From NCBI GenBank assembly GCA_037179385.1, contig CM074190.1, positions 5,470,284 through 5,534,283 of the forward strand: 64,000 bases of DNA. The letters run 5' to 3'. The notes beneath the pieces were generated by a model that saw only the letters and a list, made by a program, of their open reading frames with translations, had not been told where the DNA came from and ran no database searches. The DNA is from Holothuria scabra. Taxonomy: Eukaryota; Echinodermata; Holothuroidea; Aspidochirotida; Holothuriidae. Shown here piece by piece: positions 11,101-23,100 of this stretch; the first letter of the stretch is position 1; each line of letters starts with the position of its first letter. A program made the position numbers and the translations under genes.

Positions 11101-14100
11101 GGATACCTTATGGGAATGTTACCATGGTGACATAACGTTCTCACTTCATTGGTCCCAAAGGGTCTAGTGTAGTCTATCACAGGTGTGGGACTCCAAAGGA
11201 TTGCCAATAAAGACACCCAATATTTCCCCCCAAAAAATTGAGGATGGGGCATCTCCAGTGCGGCCACTCAACATACTGCATGCCCCCTTGAGAGAAATGC
11301 TGCGTACGCCACTTACTGCCCTTTCTATTCCCGCAACACATCGTTATTCCTAGGGCACAAGTTGGTCCATTAACAGGCTATCAGCTGGACCCTCATGGTT
11401 GCATGCCAAAAGGAAACACTACTGTTCGCATCGAGCACACCAAAGACTGGCTACTATGCTACGCGAACATCTGGCCTGTTGGAAAAAGGTCAAACCAAGG
11501 TCCTCAAATAATTTTGTGCTACAGGCCTCTTAAAATTTTTTACAAGCTTTTTTCTGGAATGGAAACTCACTCATACAGCAAGCAAGGACTAGTAAAGTAG
11601 TATCTGTATGATGATCACAGACCATCAGTACACATTCATACATTCACTATGTACCATAGTGTGCAGTTTTAGCATTCATAGGCCAAGGCCTAGTATAGAC
11701 TAGGCCTGTCTGTAAAATTTAATGTTATTTGTTAGTGGTTTAAAACCTTAAAAGGGCCTACAATATGTTAGTCGTATTAATATTCACTTTATCACTTGGC
11801 ATAGGCATAATGACTAAAATAGTATCCTAGTTAGCAGCCTAGAATCAAAAGACAATGACAATAGTTTACCATATGTTAACCATAACGTTACCGCCTTGTG
11901 CCATGCTCTACGTGGCCAAAAAGTGCAAAATTCCAACTTGCAAAAACGTTCATTGCGACTATTTTGTTGTTTTGCTCGTAGTGTAATAGGTATCAGTAGT
12001 TAGCTTTATGTCTCAAACACTCGATTTTGGAAGTTTTACACCCCAATGATCCTGAATACGGTCAGGTATTTGCAAAATTTGAGGCCAGTCAAAAAACCCC
12101 ACCAAAACTTGACCTGTTTTTGATGGAAAATTTCTCTGTGAAATTGCGAAAGAAACAATACCTTACGATATTTTTAGTAAAGAAAAGACTTTAAGATTTC
12201 AAATGACCAAGGATACGGCAACAAGGAACGCCTTTTCATGCATTATTCAGAAGCTTGAACTTCCCCCAGCATGTTAGGTACCTATTCTGCGAAACTCATG
12301 ATTTTCTGTTATGGGCGGAGTTTCCATTTTAGAGGATGACGTCACAAGCCTCATTAAAGCTTACAGCGAGGCTTGACTGAGACTGTGTTTAATAAATTAC
12401 GATACAATATGGTTGGGTTAGTAAGTAATCACACCGACGTTAAATTTTATTTCAAACTTAGCTATTGATTGTGAATAATGGAACGTTTTATCAGGAGTTA
12501 CATAACATTGCACAGTGTGTGTTTTTATGCAACAGTTTCCAATCCGAGGCAAAAGGGTAACTTTGTACTCCATTTGGTGATTGCCAAGAACAGTATTATT
12601 TCATCGACCTCAAACTCAAATACGAAATGCTGCCAAGTTAAAGGTTTTTTTTACCGTTTTGTGACATCCATTTTTAAGAGTTGCTCTTCACAATTAAAGT
12701 TAAGGTGAGATGGAGCCACCCCTCCCAATGACAGTGGCAGCAGTGTTAAAGGGAGGGACTCCGAGAAAAAATAGCTCCCGAGAAAGAACAAGATGACCAT
12801 AAAGACAATGCATTTGATAAACCCGCTCTCCTTATAAATATTTTCACCTCCAATGGAACCGTGCCCCCCCCCCCTCAAAACTTGCCCTGCTGTAATAGGC
12901 TTACAATACATTTCTATTTCTGCACTACATTTGTAGTGTTATGTTATGCAATATTTCATATTATGTCACCGATAATTTTACCATGTTTGCGTGCAGACTT
13001 ATGAAGTGTACCATGACGTACTTCTCTTCAATATTACATAGAACAAGTACCCTCATTAATGGTGTACAGAGGCACGAAGGCGAAACAAGGAATGTTTCCG
13101 TCAATTGGTCTGGTAGTCATACCAATAGATGAAATCAGATACGTCCAGTGCGGAGCGACTTTAATTGATGATGAATGGGCTGTGACTGCTGCTCATTGCT
13201 TGTAAGCTTTACGATTTTTTTTCGTGAAATCATTACATTCCGTAACGTAATTGTTACTTTGGCATCCTTCAGATACGTCGCACATTATTTGCGATACTCT
13301 TCACTCACAAGAAGACAATCACATGAAAAAATTACACCTAATATAATTCTACCTGGAAGATCGTAAATTTTTATTGAAATATTTAGTAACTAGTTTCAAT
13401 TTTACTCCAACAACATTTCAAAGAAACACTTATAAATTGAAGTCAAGGATAGCACATACAGACACAAGAATTGTGGGATATTCATGCAATTTTACACGTT
13501 GACAATACCTACTTACGGACACCGACGCATATAAAGTAGTCATTGTAATTTGCAAAACAACCAGACGGAAATAGCTAAACCTGTTGAAAACGTGTATGAC
13601 AAGTAAACTATAACTGTAATCTGCATGGACAAGCGTGAAAAAAGAAGAAGAAAAAAAAACTCGAATTGCCCTCATTTGCAAGGTGTTCTAGTTATTTTAT
13701 CGGACATAAATTTTGAATTAAAGTTGAACATATTTTATTGGACTTTCCTTTCAATTAAGTTCAAACTTTAAACAAACACTGATATTATTTGCTAATTAGC
13801 TTAGTTTAAGTCGTTATCACTTCATACCAGTGCTAGCTAATAATCATCATATTATGAGATAGTATAGGACTTCAGATGAGAAAACATATCTGTTCCATCA
13901 TTATGGACGAATCCGGACAGATTGTGATGGTCTGATTTTCGTCGGTCATTCCTGGGGTCCATCACCTTCAACCTTTCAATTTCCTTCCTTTTCTGTTCAA
14001 TCAATTTCAATCAATATCTCAACATTTATTTCAACCATTTATGCCATATGTAACAAATTATACAATTTGATATTGGAACAGAATGAACTAGTTTAACAAT

Positions 14101-17100
14101 GGAAATTAAAACGACAATAAGAAATATCAACATGATTTACCAAAAAATTAATAGTCATGGCTGGGGGGAAGCACAAGAAAGCTACAAAAGCTTGTGGTAG
14201 TGATTCCCCTGGAAGAAACACAAATAAACAAGTATATCACTAAACAAGTGTATCACTGAACAAAGACAGAAAAGAACACACATGGATGGTTGTACACTGA
14301 AGTGTATCTTGATATTCTCAACTTCACAAAATATGAGAATTTGAAATTCACGTAGACAATAAATGATGACGATCAAAGGCTGATGGACCCCATTAATGGC
14401 TGCATACAGACACTAAAAACAAGCGCTAATCGGATTCGTCTATAGCTCGGACGTTGACAAATAATGTGTTGTCGCGCATCGTTCTTCTTTACAGTTACAA
14501 TGAAATTACAGGGCAGCTCCAAGTCCAACGTAATCTAGAACCACACGTTACATTTGGTGATATCGACATAAATAATCACAGCAAGTGGCACCAAAGAGCA
14601 AGATTTGATTACATTATTCATGAACAGTTTGACTACGAAAAGAAGTTGAATGACATTTCATTGTTACATTTGAAAACGAAACTGAAGAGAACCGAATATG
14701 TTTCGGCTGTAAAACGGTCCGTTTCCTCAAATGAAATAGACGCTTACCAAGATTGCAAAGTGGCTGGCTGGGGAGACAAATGTAAGTTGATTTTATTTGA
14801 TAAGAATTAATAAAGCTTATACCAAAAAATCAATTAAGCAGAATCATTCTTTACTTAATACACTAAAAATCATTTGTATGGGGTATTGCGTTCATAATTT
14901 TGGGGCAGAAAATGATGATAAATGACTGCATAACATTTTAAGATGTTGATACTTTTATCCATTTGTCTAACTTGTATCTCAATCTTTTGCTTGACAGATC
15001 AATATATTGAAACTACGAAGCTTCTTTTCGCTAACATTTCACTGACAAATAATTCCCTGTGTAAAAAGCAGTGGCTTGAATTTAATGAGAAGATAATGTT
15101 GTGTGCGGGAAGCAGTGAATCTGATGCTTGTCAGGTAAATGGCTTTTTCTCTCATTCTTGTTGTTGTGCACATGCATTAAAGACCAAGCTGGGACCACCT
15201 GATACATTTCTTTCCAACCAGGGACAAAACCCCATGCCCTCCTGTGAATTTTGTTGCATTGTTTTTATAGAGTTTCTCATCATCTAGGCAATTTGTACGG
15301 AAGCCGAGAATGGCACGGTAGGGAGAAAAACAAACCGATTTCTCTGTACCACAATTCCAGCAGATTATAAGGGACAGACAAATCAACTCAGACGAAGGCG
15401 TCAGAACGTTTTGTAAGAGCATGTTAAGTGTTGCATATCCTGAAAACAAATGGATGAATTTAAATGCTACCAGAAAAGAACAGCGCATTTGGTCCAGTTT
15501 ATTCTGCAGCAACGTGAAAATACGGACAAAAGTATTTTAAAAATGGTAACTAAATGCGAAAATCTCAAGACTTAAAGGTTCACTAAATTATAACACCTGA
15601 ACCACCTTTTTGCTCAATTTCTTTTTTTTTCGAGGCTCATCTTGCTAATAATAACTATCTGGTATACTGACAAATTTGTGTTTGCAGCGCGTCATTTCAA
15701 AGATATTTGTATTTGATTCTGTTTATTTTTGCAACTAGTTGTTATAGGCAAGTTTCTGACGAAAGACCTACTGTAGAGTACAGCTACGTTTAAAGTAGTG
15801 TGAGCATTGTGGCCTCTTTAGGACACAGTTGGAAATTTGACAGCAAAAGGTTACCCCCTTAAAGATACATCTTAAATTACAAAATCATTCTCGGTTTGAA
15901 TATATATGAAGAGTGTGGAGGACCGTGAAAAGAAGTGGACTTGACCTTTAAGCGCCCGCCTAGCTACATCTTTTTGACTGCGTTATACATACCTGCAGGT
16001 AACTTGTTCCAAATCAATCCTTAATGAATTCATCTATAGAATGTGATTGACTGCGCCAATTTGCCTATGCATTGTGATACCATAGTTAAGTAACATTTCC
16101 AAGGTGTTATCCTCTACCGTATTAATGAGACAAAGTGATTCGTAGCGACCGACTCGGATTCAAGGTAAAATCACTACACATTAGAGAAGCCTAATTCCAA
16201 CTTAAAGGGCAAGAGCTGCCACCCCATCTTGAAGTTGTGTACGTACTAGACTCTCCCGTTTCATGATTGTTTCGTGATTGACTGTCATGTGACAACAAAT
16301 GGGAAATTTGCTAGGAGTTAGTTTTGTTTTACATTGAATATTAAATATTGAACTCTAAAAACATGATTAAAGACACTTTGAAGAGAAATGTTATAGGCCT
16401 ATTCGGCTGTGGTCTTTTCAGCTCTTACTTCAAAATATAGCCAAGTCCAGCGATATCTGATTTTTACCTTTTCCATAAGAGAATTCAAACCAGGTGGCTA
16501 CCCACTGTTAGAACTGGTGAGAGGGTGTGGGAACTGAGACAAGAGAAAAGAAATGAGAAGGAAAAGGGGAAGGAAGAGGGAAGAAAAAGATAAGAAGAGA
16601 CGAGGAGGAAAGCGGAAAACGACAAGGGGTAAAAGGTAAAAAGAGGGAAAATAGAAGGATAAAGCCACCGTCACGTGATACTACAACAATTTCGAATCGG
16701 CTACGATCCGACCTTTTTAGAAAATATCTTCTCCATCTCTGATCGGAAAGAACTTAAAAATTTTCCAAATTGTGTAATATGATTTGTAACACTACGAAAA
16801 TGAAATGTTAACTACATCAATGACCTCTTCGATAGATCTCTGTCGGATAAATATAAAATAGCTTTAGGTAGGGGTGACAGTTTATAGCTACCCCGCCCGT
16901 GAATCAGAATATCAAACCTCATAGTCCTCAGAGCACCGTTTAAAACAAGAAGGACGAGATATACTCTGCACAAAAACCAAAGAATGAGCTAGCCTAAACC
17001 AAAACCTGCAGCAAGTGCTAAGACACTGGCACTTAATATCGAAAAACCCGAATCTGTGTCAAACTTTCCAACACCACTGGTCCTAGCTTTGAGAGGGCAC

Positions 17101-20100
17101 TCAAACTAATAATAACTAGTTATATCTAGTCTGAAAACCGACGGTACACCTGAAACAATCAACAAGGAAAATGATGATTTTTACCTCGATTCTCTCATCG
17201 AGGCTCTGTAAAAGAGCAAATACTCTATCGAATTAAGACCAAGATAAGCAAAACGTTCCACCACCTGATGAAGATCAATATCTAAAAACCAGGAGCAGAA
17301 CCATGTCAAGTTAAAGGTTTTGGACAAAGCATTTCTTGAAAGTATCTGCGTTTAAAGCCACCCACAGCTCAGAGATGCTAAATGCCTAATTACAAGACAG
17401 AATATCCGCTAAGAATGAATAAAATAAGTTCAACACTTAAAAAAAGGGACTGCATACCTAGTATCAGATAATGCCACCGCCCCTACCCACTTCAAATAAA
17501 TTATGGGTCACGTTTTTGCAAATTAAAGGTTTTATTATTTAGGTACATAATTTTCCTTCTATGACATTTTTTCGTTTTCTCCCTTTTTTCATTGCTTCTT
17601 ATCTTTCCTTTTCAGGAGAGAGCACACCACAACAATCCCCAGATAAATCCCTGAAATAATCAATTGAGCCAGCAAACAACATGTCGAGATATTGACCTTT
17701 AAGGATATCCGTCATGCATTAGAGAATTCATCCGCTTGAAACTGGGCGTCATGACTTGGCCGATAGGGTCATGTCTTGGCCGATTTTCCAACGATGGAAA
17801 ACCGCAAATAACCAACTGACCTTGATATTTCTAACAGGTTTTAACAATGACTGGGAATGTACCTCACCGATGAAAATATCAAGAAATAACGCTCATTTGT
17901 AATAATTAACACGTTGTTTGTTAATTGTGGAACACGACGAACCTGTTTTATATGTTTTTGTCCCGAATATCAATAATTTGATAGATAAGTCTAGAAATTT
18001 TCAATTTTATTCCCGCCTTTTATAATTTTACTTACGAGCCTAGCTTCAGTAAATCTGAACCGATTCATGAGGAAATTCGTCCCCTTGAATCTGCGGGTCA
18101 TGACTTGGCCGATATTTTTATGAAAGAAAACCTCAAAACAGGGCTGTAGTCGAGTCCAACAAGCTCGAGTCCAAGTCCAAGTCCAAAATCTCAAGTCCGA
18201 GTCCAAGTCCAAGTCCAAGGGGCTCGAGTCCGAGTCCAGTGCTCTCGAGTCCAAGTCCTAGTCCAAGTCCAAAAGTAGTAAAACAACAATAGTATTTTCT
18301 GGTAAAGATCTAGGCCTATGGTTGCTATAGCTGTATGAACAGGGACAAACTTGGACTCAATTCCTGATTCAATCTAGGTTTTCCTGTACTTGGAATTGGT
18401 CCGGAATGGTCCTGAAATTGGAACTGGCCGGGAATGGGTTTCAACTGGATCTGAAATCAAAGCGGAGCCCATGCACTGCAGCTGAGTCCACTTATCTGGC
18501 TAAATGAAAATTGTGCCTCTCTTACATACTAAGTAAACAGTAGCTCATATTTTTCACCTAAAATCAGCCAATTCTCTGGGAGAAATGCCCCAACCTGGGA
18601 TGTTTACAGCAGTGCGTGGGGTCCTGATGGGAATGTTCAAATATACTCAGGAATTTTGTAAGTGGACAAAGTCTTCTTGTTGGGGTAATGGATTTTTTAA
18701 GTTGTCCTGGAACTACAGGCTAGCTAGAGAAACACTGTGAAAATACAGTCTGGTTTTAAATTTGTAACCCAACTGGACAAGCTGTTTTAGAATATAGTAC
18801 AATATAAAGGCTATTGGTGATTATGCAGGAATTGCATGAAGGGTTCCCAATAGTGGGAATGCACTCAGTGCTTAAAGCAACCTGAAACCAATTTTGGGGG
18901 GGCACATCAAATATTTTTAAATAACAGAGGCATCAGCAGGGTTTTAATTATACGGCCTGTCTATAGTTAGTTTGTTAGTCAGCCAGAGTTTTACGGCCCA
19001 GTTTCCAACCTATTGGTTCAGGTCGAGCCTGTCTAAAGCTATACTGCAGACATCTGGTTGTATGGACAATCCCTTAGTAGCTGCTCTACTAGCATAAAGC
19101 CCACAAAGCTATCTCTGGACAATTCCATATATGCATGCAAAACCAGCTGTCATATTGCCCATTTGTCTTCATAAATATCATGTAGTACAGCACACATATA
19201 TATACAGAGGCTAATGAAAGTTGCACATATGTTACTTGTTAGGACCAACAACAAAACAACATTGTCATACTGTACTGTACATTATACTGTTCAAAGCATT
19301 GTATGTATAGTAAGTTATCATGAGTCGATCACTATCATGAGTCGATCACTGTCTTCTAAACGCCATAGAAGCGAGTAGGTGCGATGTGATTGCGATACTA
19401 GACTAGATACTGCAAATTCTTCAAATAACATCAAAACCAATTACTTGTCATCATGTTTTAGATTTTTAAAGCAAAAATGTTAGTTATGGCCAGATTTTCA
19501 AGTTTCAGCAAAAGTATGAACCAGAAATTTGCAAATACCAGTTAAAATGATGAAGAGTATGTATCTCATGGAGTTTTAAGTAGGGATTCTGATAGAGAGG
19601 AGATTTTTTTGTACCATTATGTCAAACTCTGACCATAAAAATAGTAATTTGTAGGATTTTTTTTGTTTGTTTCATGAAGTGATCGACTCATAATTACTTC
19701 ATAAGCATTTCTACTTGCACTGCCTCCTACATTTCAAGATTCATTTTCTACAAATTACTCAGTCCAAACAACACCAAAATATAGCACAAAGAAGAAGACT
19801 GATTACAAAATATTACATTCCAATTTTATCGATTTTTGTAGATGTTTTCATATTTTTGTGGTAACGAACTTTATTAGGTGATCGACTCATGATAATCCCA
19901 GTATACACAGTACTGACATACAACCATGATCCGACTCGCAGATGGCCTGACAAGTTATTTAGGTAACTTTACCGGCCACCATATTAACTGTTACTTGCTA
20001 GTTTTTTACTTGGCTGTGTCTAGTCCATGGGAAGCATGAGGTGGATCAGTTGTTCCAGCAAGGTGGAGGAGGTATCTGATGATGACAACCATACAACTTG

Positions 20101-23100
20101 TCAACAGGCTAGGCAGGAATTCGAATAGGCCTATGTACGTAATGACGTAGTAATTTAGATACTGAAATAACATAGTAGGCCTAGGCCTATGTACAATTGC
20201 GTTGGTTTGGCAGCCGGTTCAATAGTGTTAGTGGCTCTAGAAGGTATGATGATCTCATTAGAACTTGTTAGAAACAAAGCCACAAAGGCAACTTGGCTAT
20301 AGTGGAATATGCATAACTTCCAGGTCAATTAAAAGGTATGTTAAAAATACAGTGTAAATTGTTTGGAAGCCTTGTCAATTGATCTCACACAATTTTCTCA
20401 CAGAACTAGTGCCACCTGCACAAACTCTCTGGGGCATAACTGTAATTGCTAAACCTACCACAGTAATTAATTGTTTTTTTTGGTTGTGCCCCCTATACTG
20501 TGACCTGCATCTAAGTAGCACTGTAACCTAGGAAGCCTAGGAAGGTTACCATTACTAATTCAGATCATGCAGGTCTAACATTTGTTTGAAATGATTTAGA
20601 TGTATGTGAAGAATGTCTTTGAAGTTTGATCGTTAATTTTGTGACATTGACAATCACCTCCCTGTAGGCCTAGGCCTTTAGCTACAAACTCTCATTGTTG
20701 ATCCCCACATGATGCAAAAGCCCAAAGTTGCCTAGTTAACTGGCCCACCCAAAGGTGCTTCAGTCCAGTGCGCAACTAACTTTGTGCAGCTGGGCAACTG
20801 ATTTTAGTAGCAAGCCTGTTAATTTCCAAGTACTAGGAGGCGGAAAGCCGGACTACCGTAGAAAAACCCACATACATTGAGCAGGAGGACTCCATGATGT
20901 GAACATGCACATGCATGTGCAACACAGTATTGGTACACAGCAACTCTGGAACAGCTAGACCACCTGACCACTCTACCACTCCATGACTCCACATAATGCA
21001 TCACCCCATGATTATAAACCCTCATCAAAATGTTATGGTAAACAATGTTCCAGAAATAAAGGGCAAGAGCAGTACCGCAAATATTTTTTTGAAGCAATAG
21101 CTTAAATGTTACAATAATCCCCTTATTTCTTTTCAAAGCATCTTTTATAACATTTTAGGACCCGCTCCATATTGCATACTCAAGGTAAACTAAGCAGTTA
21201 CTCTTCAATACTAAATTTCACATTTGGGTACAAAAAATACTGTAACATATAATAACATATAATTCCAAAGAGCCATCTCATGAAACAGGACAGTATACAC
21301 TACTTCAAGTTGGGGTGACTGCTTTTGCCTTATATGTTGTAAAATTTAAGCTCTATTGTTGTGTATTTACCTAACTTACATATTGTTAGTATTGCAAACT
21401 TCATATGAAGATTCAGCAGAAGCCAATTGACAGGTTATTTAAAGACCTATCTTACAGTATCCCAAAATAATTAACAAAGGCAATAATTTCCTTTGTAGCA
21501 GTAGCAAAATGAGCAGCTGTGAAACCCATGCAAACTTTTTGTAAAATTTGTATGAAGAAAAGAATAAACAGGATGCAAAAAGTATACAGGCCCATCTTTG
21601 GAATCCATAACAACAAAGAAAAGGATTTCAGAAGATTTACTGACAATGCTGCAAGGTGCAAGGCACAGCCAGACCATGTTCATTGTTGCTAATTTAACTA
21701 TTTTTAGGAGTCTCATATGCCTTCCCTAGCATTTTTATGGCATTTGTCTAATTTTTGAGGGACAAGGAAAATTTTAGGGTTGTTCCCCAGAGCACGGCAC
21801 TGAAAGAAGAGTACCATGTTGTAGCTGTTTTATGTTAAACACTGTTTACATAATATTATGCAAGAAAAAACCTTCATGCGAAACATGTTAACAACTGGCA
21901 TGTGACACTTGAAAATTATCAAGTTACATAAAGATATGCAGGCCAATATAGTCCTGTATGGGCATGTCTATAACGAAGACTTCGAAAACGAAGACCGAAG
22001 ACAGAAGACCTCGAAAAGGAAGACCTGGAAAAGGAAGACCTGGAAAAGGAAGACCTCGAAAACGAAGACTAATTGTAGCTTACGGACATTGTAGTGTGTT
22101 GGGAACATAAGGGCTCCATGCCTTCCGTAGGCTTATCGCGTAACATACATACTTTTCATATACGGTAAATGACACGTAATTTAAAAACGATACGGATAAA
22201 GTATGAATTCCTACTCGATTTCAGACTTAAACACTTTTTAAACACCGTTCTTGGGTGCCTTTAACAGTTTCATCACTCAATCCGACGATTAGAACAGTGA
22301 AAAAGTTCATTTTCTTCGAGTCTTCGTTTTCCAGTCTTCGTTTTCGAAAATGGCATAATAGGTCAAACTCGAAAACGAAGACCGATAAACGAAGACCTTG
22401 CCAATTCAGTTAGTTTTTCCTTTCAAATCGCTAAAACTGTATCCTAGCTGCAAAAAAAATCAAATTGCCAGCCTTGTTTTAATTATTCAAGGGGTAATCC
22501 AATGCGACAAAAGAAAAATTGCGATCTGCGTATACTGATAGTATCTTGAATGTACCTCAGTGGCTTCCGTAGGCTAATCCCGTAAAAATTTGCGTATACT
22601 GATAGTTGGATTGAGTGATGGAACTGTTATAGGAACTCAAGAACGGTGTTTGAGAAGTGGTTTAGAGTACTTTAGAGGTCTTCCTTCTCCAGGTCTTCCT
22701 TTTCGAGGTCTTCTGTCTTCGGTCTTCGTTTTCGAAGTCTTCGTTATAGACATACCCGTCCTGTATACTACATTAAGGATAATAAAGCCCAAGTATATGT
22801 TGAGTGCTGGGTTTTTTGGTGGATCGATCATGAAATTATAAAGAAATAAAGAATCAGAGAAAATGGCTGCCGGACTTGAAGGACTCGACTTTGAGTCCAA
22901 GCCATGAAGTCCAAGTCCAGAGACCCCGAGTCCAGGTCCAAGTCCGAGTCCAAAAAAAGTGGACTTAAGTCCGGACTCGACCTCGAGTCCGGACTCGAGT
23001 CCTACAGCCCTGCCTCAAAACCAACTGACCTTGAGATTGCTATCAGGTGTCCATAGTCCAAACAATGACTAGGGGGCGTAGGCCTATGTCACTGCTAAAA

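Larger units (their letters stand above)
18139..23012. mobile_element. hAT-type DNA transposon, nonautonomous, 4.87 kb
   Basis: The ends CAGGGCTGTAGTCGAGTCC and GGACTCGAGTCCTACAGCCCTG are inverted copies of one another with a short indel. The element is flanked by a perfect 8-bp duplication CCTCAAAA (18131-18138 and 23013-23020), the hallmark of hAT transposition together with CAG-type ends. Just inside each end is an array of GAGTCC/AAGTCC hexamers. No frame resembling a hAT transposase or BED zinc finger is present, so it would need a transposase supplied in trans. The interior holds two further inverted-repeat elements. Confidence 0.85.

Noticed and set aside
11230..11320. Right end of another CAGTGGCGTAGC-type hAT element
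   Set aside because: CTGCGTACGCCACTTACTG is only weakly similar, and no left end or target duplication was found.
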